Assembly (NCBI GenBank): GCA_964518905.1
Contig: CAZFJL010000009.1
Coordinates: 29,171-93,170, forward strand
Source of the DNA: RDYZ01 sp964518905
GTDB lineage: Bacteria; Cyanobacteriota; Cyanobacteriia; Cyanobacteriales; Geitlerinemataceae
Direction: 5' to 3'
DNA length: 64,000 nt
Both the position numbers and the translations under genes were made by a program. This document shows, piece by piece, positions 35,809 to 44,300 of the stretch. Every line of letters starts with the position of its first letter. Within the stretch, counting starts at the first letter, position 1. The notes below the pieces were generated by a model, which made no database searches, was not told the DNA's origin, and worked only from the letters and a program-made list of their open reading frames with translations.

Positions 35809-37548
35809 TTGATCAAGAACGATACCTGGATTCGTGAACTGGCCGATCGTGGAGGTATCGCCCCCTTCGAGCCGCAACAGGTGCGTCGGGAGGGCGATCG
35901 CCCCGTCATTTCCTATGGCCTGAGTAGCTTTGGTTATGATATTCGCCTCTCGCCGAATGAATTCCGCATCTTTCGCCATATTCCCGGCACGGTGGTTGAT
36001 CCGAAAAACTTCAATCCCGATAATCTCGAAACGGCAGCGCTACACAGCGACGATAGCGGCGAGTTTTTCATTTTGCCCGCCCATTCCTACGGTCTCGGGG
36101 TAGCACTAGAGCGGCTCGAAGTTCCGGACAATGTGACGATCGTCTGCCTTGGAAAATCGACGTATGCCCGCTGTTTCAGTGGCGATACTCGGGTGGCGCT
36201 CGTGGATGGTTCTGCTCCCACACTCGAAGAAATGAGCGAACGGGCTCAGCAGGGCGAACTATTTTGGGGCTATAGCGTAAACCGATTTGGGCGGATTATC
36301 GTGACCCAGCTCGAAGCGCCACGCTATATCGATCGCGATAGCTTACTGTGCATTACACTCGACAACAATTATGAGATTCGCTGCACTCCCGATCACCAAT
36401 TTTTAACGCGCGATGGTCGCATGGTTCCGGCCTGTGAGCTGCGTCCGAATGATTCGTTAATGCCGCTTTATCGTCAGTATCAACGCGGCTATGAAATGGT
36501 ATATCAGCCGTTGAATGGTTTTCAGTATCCAACTCATCGCCTGAGCGATGAATGGAATCTCAATCAAGGGATTTATCAAGATGCGCCCAATACCCATCGT
36601 CATCATATTGATCGAGATCGGCGCAATAACAATCCGTGGAACATCATTCGCATGGAGGCTCAAGACCATATCAAACTGCATAACGACTTGAACTACGGCG
36701 AAGAGTTTGATCCCGTTGAGCACGGTGAAGCGGTCAAAGCCGCATTGGAACGTAAGCGGTCAAACCCCGAATGGGTAGCGCATTACTCCGAAGTGCAACA
36801 GGAGCGAGCCCTGGCCTTTTGGCACTCGCCCGAGTATGCAGAGCGCCGCGAAATTCTGCTGGCGGCACGACAAAATATGCCCGAAGCACAACGCCAAAAA
36901 CACCGTGAGGCGATGCTCAATTACTATCAGGACGCTCAAGCACGAAACCGCACGAGCGAACTTTCGCGGAAGGCGTGGTCAGAAGATACCAGTGGGCGAC
37001 ACGAGCGACAGTCACAGAATATGAAAGCCACCGTGGATCGCTTGCGAACCCGTCACGATATTACGTCTGAAGCGGTGCGTAAGGCGTTGCATGAAACGGG
37101 ATCAATTCGTGGTGCGGCACGGTATCTGAACTGCGATCGCTCCGTGTTCCGACGCTTCCCGGATGAGATTGCAGCGTTCCGAGGCGTGGCGAGTGCAGGT
37201 GCAGCCAAGCATCCCAACAACCACAAAGTAAAATCCATTCGAGAACTGCCGGGAACCCATGATGTGTATTGCCTGACGGTTCCGGAAACTGGAAACTTTG
37301 CGCTAGACGCTGGGGTCTTCGTTCATAACTGTGGAATTATCGCCAATATTACGCCTGCTGAGGCAGCTTGGAAGGGATATTTAACCCTAGAATTTTCCAA
37401 TTCGTCCAGCGCCGATTGTCGGATGTATGCTCGCGAAGGCGTGGTGCAATTGCTCTTTTTTGAAGGCGATCCCTGCTCCGTTAGCTACGAAGATCGTCAA
37501 GGCAAATATCAAAATCAAAGCGAAGAAGTGACGATCGCCCGGATTTAG
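35809..37548 (+). CDS. dcd: dCTP deaminase interrupted by an intein
   Basis: 579 aa precursor. It starts at TTG 35809, because the frame is closed just upstream and MIKNDTWIREL is the normal Dcd N-terminus. Residues 1-121 and 508-579 together give a 193-aa deaminase, the normal size, which converts dCTP to dUTP for dTMP synthesis. The intein (residues 122-507) enters right after the conserved active-site STYAR motif and before C508 GIIANITPAEAAWKGYLTLEF, which holds the catalytic Glu. Splicing is therefore required for activity. Without splicing the active site is split by 386 residues. Confidence 0.95.
   Translation: MIKNDTWIRELADRGGIAPFEPQQVRREGDRPVISYGLSSFGYDIRLSPNEFRIFRHIPGTVVDPKNFNPDNLETAALHSDDSGEFFILPAHSYGLGVALERLEVPDNVTIVCLGKSTYARCFSGDTRVALVDGSAPTLEEMSERAQQGELFWGYSVNRFGRIIVTQLEAPRYIDRDSLLCITLDNNYEIRCTPDHQFLTRDGRMVPACELRPNDSLMPLYRQYQRGYEMVYQPLNGFQYPTHRLSDEWNLNQGIYQDAPNTHRHHIDRDRRNNNPWNIIRMEAQDHIKLHNDLNYGEEFDPVEHGEAVKAALERKRSNPEWVAHYSEVQQERALAFWHSPEYAERREILLAARQNMPEAQRQKHREAMLNYYQDAQARNRTSELSRKAWSEDTSGRHERQSQNMKATVDRLRTRHDITSEAVRKALHETGSIRGAARYLNCDRSVFRRFPDEIAAFRGVASAGAAKHPNNHKVKSIRELPGTHDVYCLTVPETGNFALDAGVFVHNCGIIANITPAEAAWKGYLTLEFSNSSSADCRMYAREGVVQLLFFEGDPCSVSYEDRQGKYQNQSEEVTIARI
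36172..37329 (+). mobile_element. Intein in Dcd with HNH homing endonuclease
   Basis: 386 codons. Splicing block A begins Cys122 (CFSGDTRVAL); block B has the TPDH His (193-196, EIRCTPDHQFLT); block F is VYCLTVPETGNFAL; block G ends GVFVHN with Cys508 as the +1 nucleophile. All residues for standard splicing are present. The insert carries an HNH-type endonuclease (THRHHIDRDRRNNNPWNII, 262-280, and QDHIKLHN, 285-292), then helical DNA-binding segments including a helix-turn-helix-like SIRGAARYLNCDRSVFRRF near the end. It looks intact and could be an active homing element. Confidence 0.93.
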
Positions 37549-37606
37549 TCCACTCTAAGTAAAGTCGAATCAATCAAAATCTAAGGTCAATTTTTCCACG
37601 TGCATC

Positions 37607-38620
37607 ATGAATAATTTCTTACCCTTAGCCAATCTTGACCCGGTATTTCTTGGTCTGTCAGCAGGAGGAATCCCGTTCATTGTTCAGTTCGGTGGTGTTG
37701 ATGAGGCGAGTCTATTAGCCGCTGGTCAATTTGTTGGCAAAGTTCAAAATAAAGAGTTTGACGGTGTTTCCTTTGGGGAAATCCAAGGTCAACTCACGGG
37801 TTTTCGATCGCTGTCTTTATTCGGAGATCCGCCTGCGGAGACCCCGATCGACGCGGCTCGTATCATCTCCGGAACGGTTCCAGGTCGCTCCTCCGCGATT
37901 ATGGGTCTAGAGCGTCTCAATGCTTTTCTCAATCGGCTTGATTTTTCGACGCTGCCTCTAGAGGGACAAGTCTTCGATAATGCGGATAACACCTTCGTGA
38001 TCGATGCCGAAACCGCCAATACACTTCAGGGTGGTTTCGTGATGTTGGGCGGTAACGACACCGTGACGGGCTCAGAGTTTCCCGATAACATCGGCCTGAA
38101 TGCGGGCGAGGATGTGGTCAATGCGGGCGGAGATGCCGACCTCGTACGTGGCGGTCGTGGCAACGATACGATCAACGGCGGCGATGGTAACGATATCCTG
38201 CATGGCAATAAGGATGATGATGTCGTTAACGGTGATGCTGGCTCAGATTTCTTGCGCGGTGGTCAGGGAAATGATGCGCTGAATGGTGGCGATGGCGATG
38301 ATTTCCTGATTGGCGATCGCGACATCGATACGCTCACGGGCGGCGCGGGAGCCGATACGTTTTTGCTGCGCGTGGAGGTGGACGCCACGACGGATAGCGC
38401 GGCGCTGGATGTGATTGCGGATTTTAGCGCGATCGATGGCGACAAAATCGCAATTTTCGGAGCGGTTGAAGCGCTATCGTTCACGGCTTCGGGCGCTGAT
38501 GTGCTGGTACAAACGGACGCAACAACATTTATTACCAAGGTTTTAAATGCGTCCACTGCCGATGTAGAAGCGTCGCTGATTGTAGTGTCAGCAACCGATG
38601 CAGCGGCAGTGATTGGCTAG
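37607..38620 (+). CDS. RTX (hemolysin-type) calcium-binding repeat protein
   Basis: 337 aa without N-terminal signal peptide, as expected for type I secretion with a C-terminal signal. The N-terminal about 140 residues are unrecognised. Residues about 150-255 contain nonapeptide repeats of the GGxGxDxhx type (GGRGNDTING, GGDGNDILHG, GGQGNDALNG, GGDGDDFLIG, GGAGADTFLL), which form a calcium-loaded beta-roll. The last 80 residues (DVIADFSAIDGDKIAIFG) match the usual cap after RTX repeats. It starts 58 bp after dcd. No type I secretion genes are nearby. Function likely extracellular or surface; unknown. Confidence 0.88.
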   Translation: MNNFLPLANLDPVFLGLSAGGIPFIVQFGGVDEASLLAAGQFVGKVQNKEFDGVSFGEIQGQLTGFRSLSLFGDPPAETPIDAARIISGTVPGRSSAIMGLERLNAFLNRLDFSTLPLEGQVFDNADNTFVIDAETANTLQGGFVMLGGNDTVTGSEFPDNIGLNAGEDVVNAGGDADLVRGGRGNDTINGGDGNDILHGNKDDDVVNGDAGSDFLRGGQGNDALNGGDGDDFLIGDRDIDTLTGGAGADTFLLRVEVDATTDSAALDVIADFSAIDGDKIAIFGAVEALSFTASGADVLVQTDATTFITKVLNASTADVEASLIVVSATDAAAVIG

Positions 38621-38643
38621 TCATTAGCCGACAATCTGGTTTG

Positions 38644-38679
38644 GCAAGGAGCTTAGACTCAACGTTTAAGGCTCCTTGC
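38644..38679 (+). terminator. Stem-loop after the RTX gene, possible terminator
   Basis: A perfect 9-bp stem GCAAGGAGC / GCTCCTTGC with an 18-nt loop, 24 bp past the stop codon. No U-run follows, so it could be a processing or protective hairpin instead. Confidence 0.45.
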
Positions 38680-38719
38680 GATCGATTCTAAGTAGTCCAA
38701 GCAAATAAACAATGACTTT

Positions 38720-38752
38720 AAACCTTTGAAGTTTTTAAAACCTCAAAGGTTT
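38720..38752. repeat. Hairpin repeat family 'AAAACCTCAAAGGTC', copy 2
   Basis: Palindrome AAACCTTTGAAGTTTTT / AAAACCTCAAAGGTTT, between the RTX and DUF3122 genes. Confidence 0.7.
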
Positions 38753-38858
38753 CACTCCCTGCGATACATTCAAGTTTTGACTTGGGCTACTGATAGACAG
38801 AGCCCAAGTTAAATTAAGTTAAGCCAAATTCTGACCCTTAAAGCCTTTGAGTTTAGGT

Positions 38859-39458
38859 ATGAATATCATAGAAACTTGGGATAAATTACGGCGTTTCTCT
38901 GGTCGTTTTCTTGACGATCGCTCCACAGAAAAACACACAGATCGATCGTTTCTGCCCAGATCAAAACAGACAATCAGCATGATCGCTTGCATCCTTTGCG
39001 TCACTCTGGCTTGGCCGATGGCTCAACCGGCGATCGCCTCGGTTCACGCCTACCCGCAGACATCGGAACAAACCCTATTCCGATCACTGCAAAGCCTACG
39101 GGATCAAGCCGGACGAAGCTGGCAGCTTGTATTTTTCGATCAGGTCGATCGCGGTGAAATCAAGCTGATTCATTTACGCCTAGTTGGTTTTCCGGGTCTA
39201 GAACTGGCGCGATCGCCGCTGACCCTAGCGGCGCAAACCGGGCAGCGCTGGACGGTTCCCAATGTCGAGACGGCTGAACTCAATGTTCTTGAACTGCCTG
39301 CTAATACCGCAGAGTTCGATTTATTTGAAGTGATGCGCGAGTTGCAGGACGACAGTGTGATGGATCTCGGGCTGGAGTTGGCGAGTGGCGATCGGGTCGA
39401 TCTGACTGTACCGGTTGCCGTGGTGCGGGAATGGCGATCGGTGTTGGAACAGCGCTGA
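38859..39458 (+). CDS. DUF3122 secreted protein
   Basis: 199 aa from ATG 38859; TTG 38847 and an internal ATG at 38979 (which would give a neat signal peptide MIACILCVTLAWPMAQPAIA) are alternatives. The mature part (about 60-199) matches the cyanobacterial DUF3122 family: SLRDQAGRSWQLVFFDQ, LRLVGFPG and LDL-type strand patterns, ending in a PVAVVREWRSV motif. Function unknown; periplasmic or lumenal location is inferred. Monocistronic. Confidence 0.8.
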   Translation: MNIIETWDKLRRFSGRFLDDRSTEKHTDRSFLPRSKQTISMIACILCVTLAWPMAQPAIASVHAYPQTSEQTLFRSLQSLRDQAGRSWQLVFFDQVDRGEIKLIHLRLVGFPGLELARSPLTLAAQTGQRWTVPNVETAELNVLELPANTAEFDLFEVMRELQDDSVMDLGLELASGDRVDLTVPVAVVREWRSVLEQR

Positions 39459-39523
39459 GTTGATGATCTGACGTCAGGGATGTATCAGGGATTCGTCTGG
39501 AATTCATCGGGGATTTGTTCGGA

Positions 39524-39586
39524 ACCCCAACCGTGACGCAACGAGGCGAAACGGCGTTAGGGGTGAGAACCCGGTTGGCAAACCGG
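39524..39586 (+). promoter_or_regulatory. Two consecutive stem-loops in the leader of the P-loop ATPase gene
   Basis: Stem 1 pairs ACCCCAAC (39524-39531) with GTTAGGGGT (39556-39564) around a GC-rich loop. Stem 2 is the perfect 6-bp hairpin CCGGTT (39571-39576) with AACCGG (39581-39586) and a GGCA loop. They lie about 90-150 bp upstream of the ATG at 39675. I know no riboswitch with this pattern; a structured leader or small RNA is possible. Confidence 0.4.
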
Positions 39587-39674
39587 CAGACAACTACCGA
39601 TACTGGATCTCAGGTGATTGTGACGATACATCGCGATCATTTAACTTCACTTTTTAACCGCCGTAACCGCCGTC

Positions 39675-41111
39675 ATGAGCTTAGACATTCGCCAACTCTT
39701 CCAAGCGACGAATCCGGGCTACACGCTGAATGTCGAAAATGAGGCCGATCGCCGTCTCTATATCGATTTTTCCGGCGTGCGTGGCAGCGGTCTGATCAGC
39801 GAGATGCGCGAAAATATCAGCTTTTTTTCGCCGGATAACCCGACGGTGCAGCTCTTTACGGGGCATATCGGCTGCGGCAAATCGACGGAGCTGCTGCGCT
39901 TGGCGAGCGAGTTACGCCAAGAGGGGTTTCATGTGGTGTATTTCGAGTCGTCCCAGGATCTCGAAGTCGGCGATGTGGATATTAGCGATATTTTGATGGC
40001 GATCGCGCGGCGGGTCAGCGAAAGCCTGATCAAGCTGGATCAGATCGAACTAGAAAGACCGAAAGGCTTACAGGGTCTACTCTCCGGCGCGGCGAAACTG
40101 CTGCAAACCGAAATCGATCTCTCGGCTGAAGCGTCAGTACCGGGGATCGGCACGGTCAGCGGCAGCACCGAGGGCAAAGGTTCGTTTTCCGCTGACGTGG
40201 GTGTGCCCGGTTTGGGGCAGATATCGGCGAACAATCAAGAGGGAATTTCGCTGGTGGCGCTGGGCATTGGCAAAATCACGGCGCGGGCGAAAAATAGCCC
40301 CGAGTTACGCAGCAAACTGCGCGAATATCTCGAAGTGCGGACGACGAATGTGCTGGATTCGATCAATCGCGAGCTGCTCGAACCGGGGATCGATCGCCTG
40401 AAAGCGATCGGCAAAAAAGGCTTGGTCGTGATCGTCGATAATCTCGATCGCGTCGAGCGCAAACCCAAGCCCTGGGGACGCCCGCAGCCAGAATATTTAT
40501 TTGTCGATCGCGGCGAGCAACTGCGCCAGCTCAACTGTCACGTCGTCTACACCATCCCCCTGGCGCTGCTCTATTCCAACGACCTCAATCAACTATCGAG
40601 CCGCTTCAACACCGATCCCGTCGTCTTGCCCATGGTTCCCGTCTGTCACCGCGATGGCCGCGAACACGTCGAAGGCATGGCGCTTGTGCGTAAAATCATC
40701 CTGGCGCGGGCGTTCCCCAGCTTTAGCGAGACAGAGCGCGTCTCGAAAATCACCGAACTATTCGACACCCCAGAAACCTTCGATCGGCTCTGCAAAATTA
40801 GTGGCGGTCACGTACGCGAAATTCTCCGCCTGCTCAACGATTGGATCAAAAAAGATCGTCAGTTGCCGCTCTCGCGTGAGGGGCTTGAAAAAGTGATCCG
40901 GACGCGTCGTAATCACATGATGCTAGCGATTACCGACGATGAATGGGAGTTGTTGCGTCAGGTGCGCGATCGTAAAAAAGTCATGGGTGAAGCCGGATAT
41001 GACACGCTAATTAGCAGCATGTTCGTCTACGAATATCGTGATCCAGATGGCTACTGGTTTGATGTCAATCCGATTTTAGCCAGCGCCCCTGAACTGCAAG
41101 CCTTAGAATAG
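39675..41111 (+). CDS. P-loop ATPase (AAA/STAND-like), cyanobacterial, with Gly-rich insert
   Basis: 478 aa. N-terminal DIRQLFQATNPGYTL (4-18) is followed by YIDFSGVRGS, then Walker A GHIGCGKST (63-71), a sensor-like FESSQDLEVGDVDISDIL (90-107), and Walker B LVVIVDNLDRV (250-260). The C-terminal half contains helical winged-helix-like parts (SGGHVREILRLLNDW). Between Walker A and B a Gly/Ser-rich insertion (about 151-190) holds two related units, VPGIGTVSG and VPGLGQISA. Similar ATPases occur widely in filamentous cyanobacteria, function unknown. The gene is convergent with a CHAT protease gene 177 bp away. Signal transduction or conflict role is inference only. Confidence 0.8.
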   Translation: MSLDIRQLFQATNPGYTLNVENEADRRLYIDFSGVRGSGLISEMRENISFFSPDNPTVQLFTGHIGCGKSTELLRLASELRQEGFHVVYFESSQDLEVGDVDISDILMAIARRVSESLIKLDQIELERPKGLQGLLSGAAKLLQTEIDLSAEASVPGIGTVSGSTEGKGSFSADVGVPGLGQISANNQEGISLVALGIGKITARAKNSPELRSKLREYLEVRTTNVLDSINRELLEPGIDRLKAIGKKGLVVIVDNLDRVERKPKPWGRPQPEYLFVDRGEQLRQLNCHVVYTIPLALLYSNDLNQLSSRFNTDPVVLPMVPVCHRDGREHVEGMALVRKIILARAFPSFSETERVSKITELFDTPETFDRLCKISGGHVREILRLLNDWIKKDRQLPLSREGLEKVIRTRRNHMMLAITDDEWELLRQVRDRKKVMGEAGYDTLISSMFVYEYRDPDGYWFDVNPILASAPELQALE

Positions 41112-41113
41112 TT

Positions 41114-41152
41114 GACTTTTGAAGTTTTGAAGTTTTGAAAACCTCAAAAGTC
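41114..41152. repeat. Hairpin repeat family 'AAAACCTCAAAGGTC', copy 3
   Basis: GACTTTTGAAGTTTTGAAG / AAAACCTCAAAAGTC palindrome directly after the ATPase stop codon, with an internal duplicated GAAGTTTT. It may work as a terminator between convergent genes. Confidence 0.65.
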
Positions 41153-41288
41153 TCGCTGATTGCGATTATTTTTAGAATATTGCCCAAAAATAATCGCCTA
41201 TCCAATAATCGTCCATCCCAGAAGTCCGACTTTTCCAAAAAATCGGACTTTTCGCCCTCCCCAGGGGCAGCATCACGAACATCAAGCC

Positions 41289-42752
41289 TTACCAAGGGCT
41301 ACCAATAATCGTGAAACTCGCCCAGAAAAATGGATGCTCAAACGTAATCATGGCATCATCGACGACCAAACCTTGCTCTAAAAAACTCGCGGGTAGCGGA
41401 ATCCGAGTATCAGACAGCACGAGGTTATTCGCCTCGATGCGAACATTTCCCCGCAAAAGCTGAAGCTGCGCTTGGCGCAGGGCTCCGGCTTTGGTCGTGG
41501 TCTGACCCAGATGACGATAGAGCTCGCTCATGAGCGCCGATGTACCCAGATCGCTGACACTCCAGAGGCTAGCGATCGCCGATTTGACCCCGGCCTGCAA
41601 CGCTAACCCCGCAAACCCCAGCTCGGCTTCATCATCACCCGTTGCCGTTTGACACGCACTCAGCACCAACAAATCCAGCGCCGGTAAATCCCACGGCAGG
41701 TCGTTCATCTGACTCAGAGGGAATGCGTTTTCCCAAAATTGAATAAATGAGTCTTGCGGCTCGCCGGGGTTAAACAGGGCATGGGTGGCGAGGTGAATAA
41801 TATTGAACGTTTCGTCGTTGAGTCGTGATTCGAGGTGATCGACGGTGAATTCCGAGTTTAAAAGGCTGGGTTCCGGGGCGAGTTGAATCGTACGGGGACG
41901 ACGACGATAGCCGTAATTGGGTACGGTGCGCTCGGTGGTGAAGGCCGATCGGATATTTTCTAGCTCGAAGGGAACCGCCGGTAACGATGAGAGGGTGTCA
42001 AATTCGGATGCGCCCATCGTCAGGACGTTGGCGTCGGTGAGGGATGCATAGTCGATCGAAATCAAGTTAAATGCCGGAATGCGGGCGAGGTCGTAGTCTT
42101 CGATCAGGAAACGATCGCCATCGTAAAGCGCGGCGATCGGCAAGCCTCGGAGACCATTACCCAAGCAAATCAGCAGGCTATCGATACCCTGGGCTTCGAG
42201 ATAGTCCGCCTCAAATGTGCCAATAATCCACTCGCGGAGCTGTTGCGCGGCGGCAAAGTTGGACGGACGCGGTCGAACCACCTCGAAAAAGAAGCGGCGC
42301 GTCACTTGCCGCAAGAGGTCTTCTGGAACGTCGTAGAGATCGCGGATGATCGGCGTCCCCTCGCCGGTCAATAACACCAGGTGTAAATGGTCACCACGCG
42401 GCATCGCCCAGAGCACGGCGGGATTGGTCGCAGTTTCCTCGCCCAGGTCGCGCAAAATTTCGGCAATGTCGTCCACATCACGAGTCACCGTCGCCAGATC
42501 GCGCCCGAAATGCGTCTCAAATTCGTTCTCTAACCCGGTTTCCATCGTGTGGATTTTCTCGGTTAGGGTTTGAGCCTGAGCAGGGGCGATCGCTCCTACA
42601 GGAATCAGTGACGCCGTGGTGAGGAAAAGCCCGATCGCGATCGGGCGAACAGCAGAAAGATAAGTTGAAATAATCTGGCGATCGGGGCGTTTTGAGGATG
42701 AGCTATTAATAGTGCTAGAAACACTGATCTGATCGTGTAAAAAAATACGCAT
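41289..42752 (-). CDS. Secreted CHAT-domain protease
   Basis: 487 aa from ATG 42752. A signal peptide (AIGLFLTTASLIPVGAIAPAQA, hydrophobic core 38-59, cut after Ala60) sends it out of the cytoplasm. A linker follows (about 62-110), then the CHAT domain (about 150-470) with the caspase-like dyad His324 in HLATHALF and Cys367 in LVLSACQTA; GLPIAAL and ASLWSV..A are the other family marks. CHAT proteases are clan CD cysteine proteases (separase/caspase relatives). In cyanobacteria they are often fused to TPR repeats, which are absent here. The substrate is unknown. Confidence 0.92.
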   Translation of the reverse strand: MRIFLHDQISVSSTINSSSSKRPDRQIISTYLSAVRPIAIGLFLTTASLIPVGAIAPAQAQTLTEKIHTMETGLENEFETHFGRDLATVTRDVDDIAEILRDLGEETATNPAVLWAMPRGDHLHLVLLTGEGTPIIRDLYDVPEDLLRQVTRRFFFEVVRPRPSNFAAAQQLREWIIGTFEADYLEAQGIDSLLICLGNGLRGLPIAALYDGDRFLIEDYDLARIPAFNLISIDYASLTDANVLTMGASEFDTLSSLPAVPFELENIRSAFTTERTVPNYGYRRRPRTIQLAPEPSLLNSEFTVDHLESRLNDETFNIIHLATHALFNPGEPQDSFIQFWENAFPLSQMNDLPWDLPALDLLVLSACQTATGDDEAELGFAGLALQAGVKSAIASLWSVSDLGTSALMSELYRHLGQTTTKAGALRQAQLQLLRGNVRIEANNLVLSDTRIPLPASFLEQGLVVDDAMITFEHPFFWASFTIIGSPW

Positions 42753-43063
42753 TAGCAATATTCAAACATCAGGTTTAATGCAATTTTGATCGGTGCAGTT
42801 CACTAATCTATACCGCCTAGAGCCAGTCATTTCCGCGTTAGATTTTCAAAATTTCAAAGGTCCGAAGTCACTGTTGATGATCTTGGCTGACTCACTCATT
42901 ATCTCGATATCAAACAAGGCCGTAATCTAGCTCTGTTTGCCTAAACCATCGCACTGACTTCGACGCCCCAAACTTCCCCGAACTCGACACACCGGCTAAC
43001 CGCACCCGATCCAAACTCAATCCCATCGCTACACTAAAGAGCGCAACCGCCCAGCCCTACGCC
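42753..43063. other. Divergent intergenic region with degenerate repeat
   Basis: Between the divergent CHAT and hydrolase genes. Contains a degenerate hairpin-family copy at 42845-42890, with conserved flanking GATGATCTTGG also seen after copy 1 (31740-31751). No gene is seen. Confidence 0.5.
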
Positions 43064-43987
43064 ATGACTAGCAGCACTCTCAGCCTTAGCCCCTATCCCG
43101 ATGCCTATCCAGCTCAATACTGGGACTGGAACGCCCCGGATCACGCCACGCACAGCATCCACTACGTCCATGCTGGCACAGCTCGCGCTGATCGCCCCGC
43201 GCTGCTGCTCGTCCACGGCTTCGGCGCATCCACCGACCACTGGCGCAAAAACATCGACACTTTGAAACAAGAGTTTGACGTCTGGGCGATCGATCTGCTG
43301 GGCTTCGGGCGATCGGCCAAGCCGGATATTCCCTATAGCGGCGACCTGTGGCGCGATCAGCTTCATGCATTTATTACCGACGTGATCCGCCAGCCGACGG
43401 CGATCGCCGGAAACTCCCTCGGCGGCTATGCGGCGCTCAACACTGGCGCGACCTATCCCGACTCGGTGGCCGGTGTCGCCCTGCTCAACAGCGCAGGCCC
43501 ATTCAACGATGGTAGCAATCTCAAAAATCGCCAGCCCAGCCCGGTACAGCGCCTCGTGAAATGGTTTGCGCTCCAAGACTGGGTGGCGTATCTGATTTTT
43601 CAAAACACGCGCCGCAAGTCCGTCATTCGTAAAACCCTCGAAAAGGTCTACCTCGATAAAACCGCTGTGACCGATCGCCTAATTGACGAAATCTTTCGCC
43701 CGTCGGGTGATCCCGGTGCGGCGAAGGTTTTCGCGTCGGTGTTTAAGACGCCACGCGGGGCGAGCGTCGATGAGCTACTAGCGAAGCTGCAATGTCCACT
43801 GATGACGATCTGGGGCGAGGGTGATCCGTGGATGAAAACGCGCGATCGGGGCGCGAAATTTCGTGAGTTTTATCCCGGCGTGACGGAGCATTATATTAAG
43901 GCGGGGCATTGTCCTCACGATGAAGCACCGGATCTAGTCAATCCGCTAATTCGGGATTGGGCATTATTGTTAGATGTTGTTAAGTAG
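43064..43987 (+). CDS. Alpha/beta-hydrolase fold protein
   Basis: 307 aa, soluble. Oxyanion motif LLVHGFGAS (about 49-57), nucleophile Ser in GNSLGGY (about 117-123), Asp in GEGDPWM (about 254-260) and His in GHCPHDEAP (about 285-293) make a complete catalytic triad. GNSLGGY is also seen in plant pheophytinase/chlorophyll dephytylase, so a chlorophyll-ester or other lipid-like substrate is possible but unproven. It starts about 310 bp from the divergent CHAT gene and is followed by a MITE and the small protein at 44301. Confidence 0.88.
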   Translation: MTSSTLSLSPYPDAYPAQYWDWNAPDHATHSIHYVHAGTARADRPALLLVHGFGASTDHWRKNIDTLKQEFDVWAIDLLGFGRSAKPDIPYSGDLWRDQLHAFITDVIRQPTAIAGNSLGGYAALNTGATYPDSVAGVALLNSAGPFNDGSNLKNRQPSPVQRLVKWFALQDWVAYLIFQNTRRKSVIRKTLEKVYLDKTAVTDRLIDEIFRPSGDPGAAKVFASVFKTPRGASVDELLAKLQCPLMTIWGEGDPWMKTRDRGAKFREFYPGVTEHYIKAGHCPHDEAPDLVNPLIRDWALLLDVVK

Positions 43988-44009
43988 GCCAGGCTAATTA
44001 ATCGAGACT

Positions 44010-44060
44010 ATGCGTAGCACAAGCTTCTAGCTTGTCTGCAACCAGGATGGTTGAGTTACT
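44010..44060 (+). repeat. Dispersed repeat family 'CAAGCTTCTAGCTTG', copy 2
   Basis: TGCGTAGCACAAGCTTCTAG, then CTTG, CAACCAGGATGG and TTGAGTTAC. The best-conserved partner of the copy at 26537-26588. Confidence 0.7.
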
Positions 44061-44095
44061 TGACCTATGTAACTTTAATTTTCTTGGTCTACTTA

Positions 44096-44221
44096 GGGCG
44101 TGTCATCAATTAGCACCAGACCCCTTACGAGGTAAGCTGTTGAACGCCCGACCCAACAAAAAACAAAAGGGGCTGAAACCCTTGCTGAATCAAGGCTGCA
44201 AATTTAATTGATGACAGCCCC
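44096..44221 (-). mobile_element. 126-bp MITE, copy B
   Basis: Same length and ends as the element at 17951-18076 but in inverted orientation; TA flanks at 44094-44095 and 44222-44223. It differs from copy A at only a few positions, which points to recent activity. Lies between the hydrolase gene and the gasdermin-like gene. Confidence 0.8.
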
Positions 44222-44300
44222 TAGCAACTGAATGTCGAGCAGCATCTAGCGCAAGATAATCGCTGGTGGGTTGGGTTGTCTCACTCTTATAGGTTTCAAA

